Below are positions 34,538 to 43,764 of a stretch of 49,225 nucleotides of DNA, piece after piece. This DNA comes from CBFIDE01 sp965661265 (GTDB taxonomy: Bacteria > Bacteroidota > Bacteroidia > Flavobacteriales > Schleiferiaceae): positions 1-49,225 of the forward strand of contig CBFIDE010000015.1 in NCBI GenBank assembly GCA_965661265.1, in the 5' to 3' direction. Positions within the stretch are counted from its first letter, which is position 1; every line of letters begins with the position of its first letter. Position numbers and translations under genes: made by a program. Below the pieces are notes generated by a model. The model saw nothing but the letters and a program-made list of their open reading frames with translations, was not told the DNA's origin and searched no databases.

Positions 34538-34569
34538 AAAAAAAGCGATCCAATAGATCGCTTTTTTTT
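34538..34569 (-). terminator. Terminator of the kelch-repeat gene
   Basis: AAAAAGCGATC-CAATA-GATCGCTTTTT with a long T run on the minus strand, 23 bases after the stop codon. Confidence 0.9.
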
Positions 34570-34591
34570 GTGCTATTGTCTGAATAAATGC

Positions 34592-35782
34592 CTAGTGCTT
34601 GACTAGTAACTTAGAGGTTTTTATAAGTTCATCATTGGAATAGAATTGAACAAGGTATAAACCAGCATTAAAGTCAGATGTTTCTATTCGCCTAGCCGTA
34701 GAAGGGCTAATTGTAATTAACTGGCCGATGGTATTGTAAACCTTTACTTCAGTAATCATATCATCATTCTCCCAAGAGAAAAACTCATTAGCGGGGTTTG
34801 GATATATAAAAGTTCTAGCTAATACCTCCTCATCAAGGCTCACTGTCGCCGCTGCCATATCAAATGTCCAAGTATCTGTTGGGAATGTATTGGTGAAACG
34901 ATTTTGTCCACCAAAGAAGTAAACATTATCATTTATTACAAAACTACCTGGAGCCCATCTACTTTGACCAGGATGTGAAGGAAATTGTCTCCATGTGTCT
35001 CCGTTAGGATTATAACGCCACATTTCACCTGTCGCCATATAGCTGTGATTGTCACCATCACCACTCAGTACAAAACCATAACCATTCATGCTAAACTGGG
35101 TTCCCGCAACTCGAGCCTCTCCAGGAAAAGGAGTCATGGCAGTCCATCTGTTTGTAGCGGTATCTAATTTATACCAGTCCTTATAGATAACACCATTGCC
35201 ATGTCCCATTCCAGCAAACACTTCTCCGCCAGCATTAAACATAAATGGATGATGTCTTACAGGACCTGGAAGGTCTGCAGTTTGAGTCCAAGTATCTGTA
35301 GTAATATTATACATCCACCAATCTCTTAGGTTTCCATTTCCATTATCTCCTAAGCCAACATAAATCCTATCTCCAATAGCAATCATTGCTGGATGCCTTC
35401 TTCCGGCGCAACCACAATCAGCTAACTGAGTCCAAGAACTATCAGAAGCATCGTAACGCCAAAGATCATTTAGTAGGCTCGTATTAGTGGCACCAAAACC
35501 AACATAGGCTTTTCCATTAGCAACAACTCCCATTCCAAAACTGCGTGCAGATCCAGGAAAATCAGCAATTGCAGTCCATACATCTGCAATAGGGTCATAT
35601 TGATAAGAATCAAAAGTGGGCTGTCCATTAGATAAGGATCCTGTAACTGCGTATCCTTTGCCGTTTAAAGAAAAAGAAATTGGATGGTGCCTTCCTACAG
35701 GGGCATTAGCCTTTTGAACCCATGTTTGGGCAAAAGTAGTTGTGGAAAATAATGCAAGTGCAACTAGTAGTATTTTATTCAT
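34592..35782 (-). CDS. Kelch-repeat protein with T9SS sorting domain
   Basis: Exported protein of 396 residues: signal peptide (ending TTFAQ at residue 19), then six kelch motifs, each an Arg-x-x-x pattern followed by ...G-Y/F-x-x-x-G (for example RHHPISFSLNGKGYAVTG, RSFGMGVVANGKAYVGFG, RHHPFMFNAGGEVFAGMG), predicting a six-bladed beta-propeller. The C-terminus from about 315 (FIYPNPANEFFSWE, VKVYNTIGQLI, GLYLVQFYSNDEL, SKLLVKH) is a T9SS type A sorting domain. It is thus delivered to the cell surface or medium. Ligand unknown. Confidence 0.92.
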   Translation of the reverse strand: MNKILLVALALFSTTTFAQTWVQKANAPVGRHHPISFSLNGKGYAVTGSLSNGQPTFDSYQYDPIADVWTAIADFPGSARSFGMGVVANGKAYVGFGATNTSLLNDLWRYDASDSSWTQLADCGCAGRRHPAMIAIGDRIYVGLGDNGNGNLRDWWMYNITTDTWTQTADLPGPVRHHPFMFNAGGEVFAGMGHGNGVIYKDWYKLDTATNRWTAMTPFPGEARVAGTQFSMNGYGFVLSGDGDNHSYMATGEMWRYNPNGDTWRQFPSHPGQSRWAPGSFVINDNVYFFGGQNRFTNTFPTDTWTFDMAAATVSLDEEVLARTFIYPNPANEFFSWENDDMITEVKVYNTIGQLITISPSTARRIETSDFNAGLYLVQFYSNDELIKTSKLLVKH

Positions 35783-36010
35783 AATATTTTGTTGGATCTT
35801 TTAATCTCTATATTCTGCATTATAGCTCTTAAAATAGATGATTCTTATTAAAGTTTCGAATTTACATTGATTAATTGATTCTATGGTACAACATTGATTT
35901 TTTTAAAATGTTTAACTCACTTCAACTGACTTACGTTGCTCTTTGATTTAAGGTTTGTTCCCGACTCCTATTTTAACTTACCTTGGGCAGCTGAAAGAAA
36001 CACTCATTTT

Positions 36011-37141
36011 ATGTCATTCAGTGATTTAGGTATTGCCTCGTATTTATTGTCATCAATAAATAAAAGAGGATATAAAAGCCCAACTAAAATCCAAAAAGAA
36101 GCGATTCCTCTTATCCTTAAAAAACAAGATGTTTTAGGCATTGCACCTACTGGATCCGGAAAAACCGCAGCCTATGCACTCCCAATTATTCAAAGTCTTA
36201 GAGGAAAAACTAAAACGAGGAATAGACATATTAATGTTTTGGTTTTAGTACCAACTAGAGAGCTAGCAGTTCAGGTTGAAGAGGTATTTAATTCTTTCTC
36301 TGGAGAACTTCCTTTTCCTTTCAGATCAACAGCTGTTTTTGGAGGTGTTTCAATCAATCCGCAAATGATTGGCCTTCAAAACGTAAATGTTCTAGTGGCA
36401 ACACCAGGGCGCCTGCTAGAACTTAAAGAATCTAAGGCTTTGCATTTTGAAGACTTGGACATTCTTGTTTTAGATGAAGCAGACAAGATGCTCAACTTGG
36501 GCTTTAAAAAAGAAATGGATAGAATATTTGCTCTTCTTCCAAAGAGCCGACAGAACTTATTGTTTTCTGCAACTTTAAGCCCTGAAGTACAAAAGATTGA
36601 AAGTGATTTATTAAAGAATCCAACAATAATAAAGGTAGAAGCCGAGAAGGAAGCGATTGAACTAATTAATCAGCTAGCCTATTCTGTTTCTGCTGAGAAA
36701 AAAGGGCCTTTATTAAGATACCTAATCAAAACTAATAATTGGCAACAAGTATTGGTCTTCACTTCATCTGTATATCAAGCAGACTTGGTGGCGGACAAGC
36801 TTCAAAAGAATGGAATTAACGCTCAAGCCACACACAGTAAAAAAAGTCAGAGTAAAAGAAAGGATGCCTTGGCTAATTTCATTTCGGGAGATCTTAGAGT
36901 TTTGGTTTCCACCGATTTACTCTCTAGAGGTATTGATATTAACTTCTTACCGCATGTTATCAATTATGAGCTACCTCGATCTCCAAAAGATTTTGTTCAC
37001 CGTATCGGTAGAACTGGGCGTGCTGAAAACCCCGGGAATGCAATAACTTTTATCACTGAAGATGACCAACACCACTTTAAAGTGATTCAAAAGAAAATGA
37101 AGCAATGGGTTGAGCAAATTGATGGAGACAGCCTTGTCTAA
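36011..37141 (+). CDS. DEAD-box RNA helicase, RhlE-like
   Basis: ATP-dependent RNA helicase of 376 residues from ATG 36011 (MSFSDLGIASYLLSS). Motifs: Q motif PTKIQKEAIP, Walker A APTGSGKT, PTRELAVQ, DEAD in VLDEADKML, SAT, STDLLSRGID and HRIGRTGRA. The frame continues upstream to 35936 without family similarity. No long basic tail. Probable role in ribosome assembly, mRNA turnover or cold adaptation, as for the family. Confidence 0.92.
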   Translation: MSFSDLGIASYLLSSINKRGYKSPTKIQKEAIPLILKKQDVLGIAPTGSGKTAAYALPIIQSLRGKTKTRNRHINVLVLVPTRELAVQVEEVFNSFSGELPFPFRSTAVFGGVSINPQMIGLQNVNVLVATPGRLLELKESKALHFEDLDILVLDEADKMLNLGFKKEMDRIFALLPKSRQNLLFSATLSPEVQKIESDLLKNPTIIKVEAEKEAIELINQLAYSVSAEKKGPLLRYLIKTNNWQQVLVFTSSVYQADLVADKLQKNGINAQATHSKKSQSKRKDALANFISGDLRVLVSTDLLSRGIDINFLPHVINYELPRSPKDFVHRIGRTGRAENPGNAITFITEDDQHHFKVIQKKMKQWVEQIDGDSLV

Positions 37142-37172
37142 ATTAGAGGGATCTAATTGACATTTTATAAGC

Positions 37173-38531
37173 TTACTTCTTTCTTTTTTTCTTTGTATTC
37201 TGAATCTTATCACCTCTTCTTATAGGCTTCTTATAGCGTTCCTTTATACTCTGCTTATAGCTTTTTCTGTCGGCATTAACTTTACTGTTTTTAGCCGACT
37301 TCTCATGGAATGAAGCCCCAGCCTGTGCCACAGGATTCTTCTCAGACAACTCTATCTGATCCACCGGAACAATTCTTTCCTCAGGTGTTAATTGAGCACT
37401 TTGTTCAACTTCTTCTGGAAAATCAATTAAAGGAATTGAATAATTCATCAAGCTTTCAATGGCGTCTTTTAAATGAGCCTCAGCTTCATTGAATAAAAGT
37501 ATGGACCTACCTTGTTCTCCCGCACGACCTGTTCTACCAATCCTATGGATATAATTTTCTGCATAGAATGGCGTATCAAAACTGATTACAGTAGATATTT
37601 TATCGATGTCAATTCCTCTAGAGATAACATCCGTAGCAATCAATATTCTACTTGTTCCTTCTACAAACTTTTCAATCGACTTTACTCTATGATTCTGTTC
37701 CTTGCCAGAATGAATAACAGACATTTCAAACTCAAATTGCAAGGTCTCAAATAATCTATCGGCATTAGCCTTTGAAGAAACAAAAATCAGAACTTTATTG
37801 TACTCTTCTTTATCTTCTAAAAGGTGGTTTAATAAATTCGCTTTGGTATAAAAGTTAGGCACAGCATATGATTGCTGACTAATAGTTTCTAAAGGCGTTC
37901 CACTTAAAGAAATTGTTTTCTTAACCGGATTGATTAAGAAATCATCAATTAGATCATCAACATAATTTGTCATTGTTGCAGAGAAAAGAATGTTCTGACG
38001 CTTGGCCGGAAGCTTTTCAAAAATATTATTCAACTGTGTTTTATAACCAAAATCAAGCATGATGTCTACCTCATCAATCACTAATTTCTTGACTGAATTT
38101 AATCGAAGAAGATTTGTAAGAGTAAGATCATATAGTCTTCTTGGAGTACCCACAATAATATCCATTCCCTCAGCAACAGCTCTTTTCTGAGAATTTATAT
38201 TGCTACTTCCACCAAATACACCAACAACTCTTAAATTAAGATAAGGGGTTAGCTTCTCAATTTGCTCTACAATCTGAATTACTAATTCTCTTGTAGGGGC
38301 TAAAATCAGAACTCTAGGATTTAATTGCTCAGAATACTTCAAATCTTGCAAAATTGGAAGCACATAAGCTAAGGTCTTTCCGGTTCCTGTTTGGGCAATT
38401 CCAACAAAATCAAAGCCTGCTCTAATAGGCGAATAGGACTCTTGTTGAATCGGAGTAGGGTTTTCAAATCCTAAATCTGCAATGGCATTTAGCAATTGCT
38501 TTTTGATCTTTAAATCATCGAAAGTATTCAT
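37173..38531 (-). CDS. DEAD/DEAH-box RNA helicase with DEVD motif and basic tail
   Basis: 452 residues, convergent with the other helicase. The core motifs are TPIQQES, AQTGTGKT, PTRELVIQ, VIDEVDIML (DEVD instead of DEAD), SATMTNY, ATDVISRGID and HRIGRTGRA. The C-terminal 60 residues are strongly basic (KSYKQSIKERYKKP, RRGDKIQNTKKKRKK), suggesting RNA anchoring. DEVD keeps both acidic Walker B residues and should be functional. Confidence 0.92.
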   Translation of the reverse strand: MNTFDDLKIKKQLLNAIADLGFENPTPIQQESYSPIRAGFDFVGIAQTGTGKTLAYVLPILQDLKYSEQLNPRVLILAPTRELVIQIVEQIEKLTPYLNLRVVGVFGGSSNINSQKRAVAEGMDIIVGTPRRLYDLTLTNLLRLNSVKKLVIDEVDIMLDFGYKTQLNNIFEKLPAKRQNILFSATMTNYVDDLIDDFLINPVKKTISLSGTPLETISQQSYAVPNFYTKANLLNHLLEDKEEYNKVLIFVSSKANADRLFETLQFEFEMSVIHSGKEQNHRVKSIEKFVEGTSRILIATDVISRGIDIDKISTVISFDTPFYAENYIHRIGRTGRAGEQGRSILLFNEAEAHLKDAIESLMNYSIPLIDFPEEVEQSAQLTPEERIVPVDQIELSEKNPVAQAGASFHEKSAKNSKVNADRKSYKQSIKERYKKPIRRGDKIQNTKKKRKK

Positions 38532-38701
38532 TCTGTAAAGTAATTAAGAAAATTCTTCTGTCGTATGCATTTATCCTAATAATCCTTGAAAGAATCCTTT
38601 TTGAGCCCTTTTCTCAAAAAAACAGAAGTTTAAAAGCCTAAGAAAGTGATAAGACTTATGAGTTAATAGTTTTACTATTATATTTAATTGTAATACTTCA
38701 T

Positions 38702-38709
38702 TACCTTTG
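38702..38709 (+). promoter_or_regulatory. Candidate -7 box of the TetR-family gene
   Basis: TACCTTTG fits TAnnTTTG and lies 35 bases before the start codon. The nearest TTG is too close (11 bases), so the -33 element is not convincing. Confidence 0.4.
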
Positions 38710-38744
38710 AAAATCAATAATTATCGGGCTACTATTTCTGAAGA

Positions 38745-39422
38745 ATGAGTGTAGAAATTAAAATATCATTAAATGATGGCTTATACTTAAAAGAGCCGCA
38801 AGATTCCAAACTTGGGCGGAATATCATTGAACACAGTATTCTTTTGATAGAAGAGCACGGTTTTGAGGCTTTTACTTTTAAAAAACTAGCAGAAAGAATT
38901 AATTCAACAGAAGCATCTATCTATCGTTACTTTGAGAATAAGCATCTTTTACTTACTTTTTTAGTGAATTGGTATTGGGAATGGGTGAGTTATCTCATTC
39001 AAATGAACACACTCAATATTAAGGACCCTAAAATAAAGCTGGAAATAATTATTCATTCTTTTGTTTCTGCACCAAAAGATAATCCTACTGTTGGTTGGGT
39101 CAATGAGAGTAAATTACACAATATTGTAATCGCAGAAGGTGTTAAGGCCTATCATACAAAAGAAGTTGACAAAGAGAATTCGAAAGGCTTTTTTACAAGC
39201 TATAAAAATTTGGTAAACACTGTTTCTGAGGTAATTCTTGAAATCAATCCAAACTTCAATTATCCATTTGCCTTGGCATCCACCCTATTTGAGATGTCTA
39301 ATCAGCATATTTATTTTGCTATTCACTTGCCAAGGCTCACCGATTCTTCAATTAGAGAAAGTGGGGCTGCGGAAGTCGAAAGAATGCTCAACCAATTTGC
39401 TGAGAAACTTCTTTTAGCCTAG
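38745..39422 (+). CDS. TetR/AcrR-family transcriptional regulator
   Basis: 225 residues with an N-terminal helix-turn-helix (about 24-68: IIEHSILLIEEHGFEAFTFKKLAERI, then EASIYRYFENKHLLL) and an unassigned ligand-binding domain. Convergent with the photolyase gene cluster downstream, from which a methyltransferase pseudogene separates it. Its target cannot be deduced from position. Confidence 0.9.
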   Translation: MSVEIKISLNDGLYLKEPQDSKLGRNIIEHSILLIEEHGFEAFTFKKLAERINSTEASIYRYFENKHLLLTFLVNWYWEWVSYLIQMNTLNIKDPKIKLEIIIHSFVSAPKDNPTVGWVNESKLHNIVIAEGVKAYHTKEVDKENSKGFFTSYKNLVNTVSEVILEINPNFNYPFALASTLFEMSNQHIYFAIHLPRLTDSSIRESGAAEVERMLNQFAEKLLLA

Positions 39423-39706
39423 TCTTTGGTTTTCTTTCTAGCTATTAAAAGAATAGAATCTCCTTTTTCAAACTCTGCATAGTTTTCAAGAAGTAAGATT
39501 TCAAAAGAATCATGAAAGAATTACAAATAATCTAAGAATTCCTTGGAGAAATCTGACCCAACTACTTTATAGGATTGACTAAGAATTTTCCAGTCTGTAC
39601 CAGGGCCGGAACCTAATTCTAGTAAGGTGGATTTCAGTGGTAAAAAATTGATCAGCTTCTTAATCAAAGCGGAGCCATTCAAATCCTTTGCTAAACTAAT
39701 ATATTC
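39419..39706 (-). pseudogene. SAM-dependent methyltransferase remnant with internal deletion
   Basis: On the minus strand, directly after the stop of the (6-4)-type photolyase gene, one frame reads YISLAKDLNGSALIKKLINF, then LPLKSTLLELGSGPGTDWK and VVGSDFSKEFLDYL before a TAA. The first part is a class I methyltransferase N-terminus with SAM motif ELGSGPGTD. In the same frame, right after the TAA, SFEILLLENYAEFEKGDSIL and IARKKTKD follow, which looks like the C-terminal strands of the same family. The middle (roughly 80-100 residues) and a start codon are missing. The remnant ends at 39419, overlapping the TetR stop codon. Confidence 0.75.
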
Positions 39707-41191
39707 TTAAGCCAACCGCTCTAAGAATTTTTCAGCATTCTGCAAATGGGATTTCCTTTTCTCTTCAGGCATTTTATCGAACATCCTGACTAACATTCCT
39801 AGTCTTGGATTGGATAAAAAGAAGTCTCTATGCGTATGCATAAACCTCCAAAAAAGACCATCCCAGCTTGACTGCCAATCTCCTTTTTTATAATTACTCA
39901 TTTTCATGAGATAGTTGCTACCACTAATATAGGGTTTGCTCGCCATTAATCCTCCATCAGCAAATTGACTCATCCCATAAATATTAGTAACCATAACCCA
40001 ATCATAGGAATCTATAAAGAGCTCCATAAACCATCTATACACCTCATCTGGGTCAAACTCACAAAGGAGCATAAAATTACCCAAGACCATTAAGCGTTCT
40101 ATATGGTGACAATAACCAGTTTTTAGGACTTTTTTTATGGTTACATCTATTGGAGGAATTCCGGTACTGCCATCGTAAAAAGAGGCTGGAATTTTCTTTT
40201 TAAAACCCCAATAATTTCTTGTCCGCTCATCACTTCCTTTTACTTCGTAAATCCCTCTTATGAACTCCCGCCATCCAATAATTTGTCGAATAAAACCTTC
40301 AGTTGAATTTAGTGGAATATTGTTTTCTTTTGAATAAATCAAACATTCATCTACGATCTCCTTTGGACTAATTAATCCCACATTCAACATAGGAGTAAGA
40401 ATACTATGATTTAGGATTGAATTCTCTTTAACGATTGCATCCTCATAGGCCCCAAACTCCATGAATCTTTGATCAAAGAATTGATGCAACCAGTCATTAG
40501 TTGCCTCAAAATTAGTGGGATAAAGAGGATACTCTGTGAGGCTTCCTAAATTATCGGCAAAATGTGTCTTCACATACTCTTGTGATTCTTTATAGTATTC
40601 ATCTATCTCTGGAAACCGTATGGAAGGTGGAATCTTTTTTGTCGGATATTTCTTTCTGTTCTCAGTATCAAAGGTCCATTTATCACCAATCGGCTTATCG
40701 TTTAAATCAACTAATATTCTATGCTTTTTGCGCTGCTCTATATAAAAAGAAGTTTGATTGTATTTCTTCTTATCCTTATGAAAAAAAGACAGTAGCTCTT
40801 CTTTAGAATTTAAGAATAAAGGAGACTCATATTCAATGGCCTCAATTTCATTCTCTTCTAAAGAACTTTCAATTCTTTTTTGCAGCCAATTATCAGTCGG
40901 ATCTATATAATTTATCACACTAACACCTTCTTTCTTTAAATGAGGAATTAGAGATCTAATATCCGAGATATCGCGAGAAGCTTCTATGTACACTAGCTCA
41001 CAACCTTTGACTTGAACTAAATAGTCTGCATAAAACTTCATTGTTGCCCTATGGAAAGCTATTTTTTGTTTGTGAAAAGAGTATTGATTAAAGAATAAAT
41101 ACTCCTCAATCAAATAGATCGGATCCCCATTTTCAATAAGAGGCGATTCTCTAAATAACTGATGAGGAAAAACTAAACTTATTGATTTCAT
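39707..41191 (-). CDS. (6-4)-photolyase-like protein of the FeS-BCP group, lacking Fe-S cysteines
   Basis: 494 residues of the group that includes Agrobacterium PhrB and Rhodobacter CryB (bacterial (6-4) photolyases). Hallmarks: LVFPHQLF near the start, HRATMKFYADYL, GFIRQIIGWREFIRGIY (299-315), TGYCHHIERLMVLGNF (358-373) and NIYGMSQFADGGLMASKPYISGSNY (403-427, two adjoining segments). The four Cys that bind [4Fe-4S] in PhrB are absent: the first position reads GIPPID (344-349), and 431-450 (MSNYKKGDWQSSWDGLFWRF) has no Cys. The gene follows a flavin reductase gene by 26 bases, a plausible supplier of reduced flavin. Confidence 0.88.
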   Translation of the reverse strand: MKSISLVFPHQLFRESPLIENGDPIYLIEEYLFFNQYSFHKQKIAFHRATMKFYADYLVQVKGCELVYIEASRDISDIRSLIPHLKKEGVSVINYIDPTDNWLQKRIESSLEENEIEAIEYESPLFLNSKEELLSFFHKDKKKYNQTSFYIEQRKKHRILVDLNDKPIGDKWTFDTENRKKYPTKKIPPSIRFPEIDEYYKESQEYVKTHFADNLGSLTEYPLYPTNFEATNDWLHQFFDQRFMEFGAYEDAIVKENSILNHSILTPMLNVGLISPKEIVDECLIYSKENNIPLNSTEGFIRQIIGWREFIRGIYEVKGSDERTRNYWGFKKKIPASFYDGSTGIPPIDVTIKKVLKTGYCHHIERLMVLGNFMLLCEFDPDEVYRWFMELFIDSYDWVMVTNIYGMSQFADGGLMASKPYISGSNYLMKMSNYKKGDWQSSWDGLFWRFMHTHRDFFLSNPRLGMLVRMFDKMPEEKRKSHLQNAEKFLERLA

Positions 41192-41217
41192 GTCTCTTTT
41201 AGCCTAAAGCAATTTGT

Positions 41218-41844
41218 TTAAAGTTCTGGCAATTCATTGATATGGGCATAAGGAAAGCTTTCCATTTTTTTTAGGGAATAATAGGTGCTTAAGCCTGAAA
41301 TCCCAACACTTTGTGAAGCCTCTAAATCGATATCGCTATCTACCAAAGAATTGTCTGGAAGTATTAAATGCTCAATCTCTCCGATGACAAGAGCAGTTCC
41401 ATTAAGATCTATATCAATCACTTGTTTTAAGCGCATTCCTAATTTAAAAGAACTCTCTTTTACAAATGGAGCTTCAAAGCCAGTAATATATTCCTCATTG
41501 AGATTGCATTGCTCAAATTCAGACACTTCCTGTGGAAATTTAGCAGAAGTATAGTGAGCATTCTTAATAAAATCAGGATGAATATGATTAATCGTATAGA
41601 CAGAATTCTTTTGGATATTTTTAAAGGTATGACCTACTTCTTCTGTTCTAGGTCTTGAAATAAATCCCAATAATGCCGGGCTGCTACCAAGATGGACCAC
41701 AGAACTGAAGATAGCCAAATTTGTTTTTCCATTGTCATCAATGGTACCAATTAAGTTGGCAGGCTTAATACCCGTAACAGAATTTATGATGTTGATTCTT
41801 GTAATTCTGTCCAGTTGTTCAATATGCTCCTTAGTGCAAATCAT
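41218..41844 (-). CDS. Flavin reductase-like FMN-binding protein
   Basis: Split-barrel flavin-binding protein of 208 residues. The segments RITRINIINSVTGIKPANLIGTI, NLAIFSSVVHLGSSPALLGFISRP and NSVYTINHI fit the flavin reductase family. Its start overlaps the end of the frameshifted cryptochrome gene by 14 bases, and the (6-4)-type photolyase gene follows. Such genes commonly accompany photolyases in Bacteroidota; reduction of FAD or another flavin for the repair enzymes is an inference. Confidence 0.82.
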   Translation of the reverse strand: MICTKEHIEQLDRITRINIINSVTGIKPANLIGTIDDNGKTNLAIFSSVVHLGSSPALLGFISRPRTEEVGHTFKNIQKNSVYTINHIHPDFIKNAHYTSAKFPQEVSEFEQCNLNEEYITGFEAPFVKESSFKLGMRLKQVIDIDLNGTALVIGEIEHLILPDNSLVDSDIDLEASQSVGISGLSTYYSLKKMESFPYAHINELPEL

Positions 41845-43301
41845 TGTGCTTTCTATTTACATGTGTATTTAATAATCGATACTTTTCTTTCTGCACGGCT
41901 GGATGCTTTTTATGTCCCCAAATTTTGTCTCTTGCGATACGTGCACTTTTTTCTAAATCTACTATAGGTTTAGGATAATGATCTCCAAGAATAAGTCCAC
42001 AAAAGGACTGTTCCATTATGGACATTTTCCAGGGTTCGTGAATATAGGCAATAGGTACATTCTCAAGTTCAGGAATCCATTTTTTTATAAATACACCTTG
42101 GGGATCATGTTCCTGAGAATTCTTAACCGGATTATATAATCTAACGGTATTGATTCCAGTTGTTCCTGCCTGCATTTGAAATTGTGGATAGTGAATTCCC
42201 GGTTCATAGTCCAAGAATTGTTGGGCTAAATGATAAGTACCCTCTCGCCAGTCCTGATCTAAATTCATGGTCAAAAAAGAAACAAGCATTGCTCTCATCC
42301 TAAAATTAATCCAACCAGTATTATTTACGGCACGCATGCAAGCATCAACCAAGGGATATCCTGTCATACCTGTTCTCCAGGCATTAAGATAAGACTCATT
42401 TTTTTTATGAGTTAAAAGCTCGTAGCCTCTATTAATACAATCAGTTTCATAACTGCACTCCACTTCAAACTTTTGAATAAAATGACAATGCCAAATGCAA
42501 CCTTGTAAGCATAGCAGAAAACGCCTTACTATGCCTCGTACCATTTGGATGTGTTCCAATAAACTGAAAGGCTTGTTTTATGCTCATATTTCCCCATGCC
42601 AAATAAGGAGATAGTCGGCTACAGCCGATTCTACTTTCAGCAGGTTTTGAAATATGTCTTTGATAATTAAAGCCTCTTTCATTGGTAAAAGAATTTAAGT
42701 AGCGCCAAGCATTTTCCTCACCCGCAGGCTGATATTGCTTAGGATAGTCCTTTAGTAGGTCTAATAACTTTTTTGAAAGGCTAAAAGGATGGTTTATTTC
42801 TGCGAGCTCAGAATAAGAGAATTTATTTACAATAAGATCCTCGTGCATTTTAATATGCCATTGTCTGGACCAAGAATCACGGTTTTTTATTCCTCTTAAA
42901 ATACCATCTCGCTGTGATTCTCTCCAACTAATTTCATTCTCTTGGCAAAGTTGCTTTATTTGTTTATCCCTTAGCCAGCTTTTTCTTATTCCGCTTTCGC
43001 GATAACTAAAAATAGTGTCAATATCAAAAGTTGAGTTTAAGAATTCAAATACCTCTTTGGCCTCAGCATAGAAGACTTCTACTTTGCGATTAAAAGCCGC
43101 AAGTTTTGCATTTATGCTTTGTATGGAGTGAAAAACAAACTGTAAATGTCTTAAGCTAGTATCAGGGTGCTTAATTAATGATGGCTCAAATAAGTAGATG
43201 ATCTTGTAAGGAGTCTGGCTCTGTTCAGCTCGCAACAAAGGTTCATGATCTTGTGTACGTAAATCCCGTTTTAACCAAACTATATTAACTTTATCTGTCA
43301 T
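41831..43301 (-). pseudogene. Cryptochrome/photolyase gene broken by one extra base
   Basis: Two overlapping frames together encode one photolyase-family protein. The first (43301 to 42465) starts MTDKVNIVWLKRDLRTQDHE and ends correct sequence at AFSAMLTRLH. The second continues with WHCHFIQKFEVECSYETDC, then TGYPLVDACMRAV, NFRMRAMLVSF, YEPGIHYPQFQMQAGTTGIN and IHEPWKM. The minus strand reads TTGCATTTGGCATTG where TTGCATTGGCATTG would restore the family sequence TRLHWHCHF. One surplus A on the plus strand (within 42493-42495) causes the shift. Removing it gives 489 residues. It may be a sequencing or assembly error, or a recent inactivating mutation; the sequence is otherwise undecayed. Confidence 0.85.
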
Positions 43302-43384
43302 ATACCATGTCCATTCAAAGGATATTATACAGACAACCTAATCGTAAAAAGGTTTTATTAGAATACTTTCTTGTGAAGCACTTC

Positions 43385-43609
43385 CTACTCCTCTATTTCA
43401 TATTCAACACTATGCTTTCTTAGGGCCCTAAGAAGTGATCCAGAATTACTATCCTCAACTTCAAGATCAATGATATCACCTTCTAGCAGCATATCAGTAA
43501 GCTCCAATGCTAGAGATTCTTCTGTGTTTATGGCAAATTCTGCAATAGCCTGGCTAATTGCCCTTTTATCTGGCCTTTGCGCTCCACAGGATAATAAATT
43601 TATTTTCAT
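43385..43609 (-). CDS. Conserved-looking small protein of unknown function
   Basis: 74 residues from ATG 43609 (MKINLLSCGAQRPDKRAISQ); the frame extends to 43639. It is acidic and amphipathic, with alternating hydrophobic residues (LALELTDMLLEGDIIDLEV) and a C-terminal LLRALRKHSVEYEIEE reminiscent of a ferredoxin-like or bL12-type fold. Family not recognised. It lies 83 bases upstream of the cryptochrome gene. Confidence 0.55.
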   Translation of the reverse strand: MKINLLSCGAQRPDKRAISQAIAEFAINTEESLALELTDMLLEGDIIDLEVEDSNSGSLLRALRKHSVEYEIEE

Positions 43610-43764
43610 ATCGGGTACATTAAGAAAAGTTGTCCTCACTACTTTGGCTTCTACTGAAACTAAAAAGCTTCATTTAAAATTACATATGCAACAAAAAAAA
43701 CATCTGACACAATCTACAAAATGTAAACTTGCGACAGATGTTCTAAAAATACGAATAGTTTTTA

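Noticed and set aside
38597..38625. Hairpin TTTTTGAG/CTCAAAAA upstream of the DEVD helicase
   Set aside because: AT-dominated stem between divergent genes; not a terminator by position and too weak to call regulatory.
42465..42559. Programmed ribosomal frameshift in the cryptochrome gene
   Set aside because: No slippery heptamer or downstream pseudoknot is evident at the AAA site; a sequence error or simple mutation explains it better.
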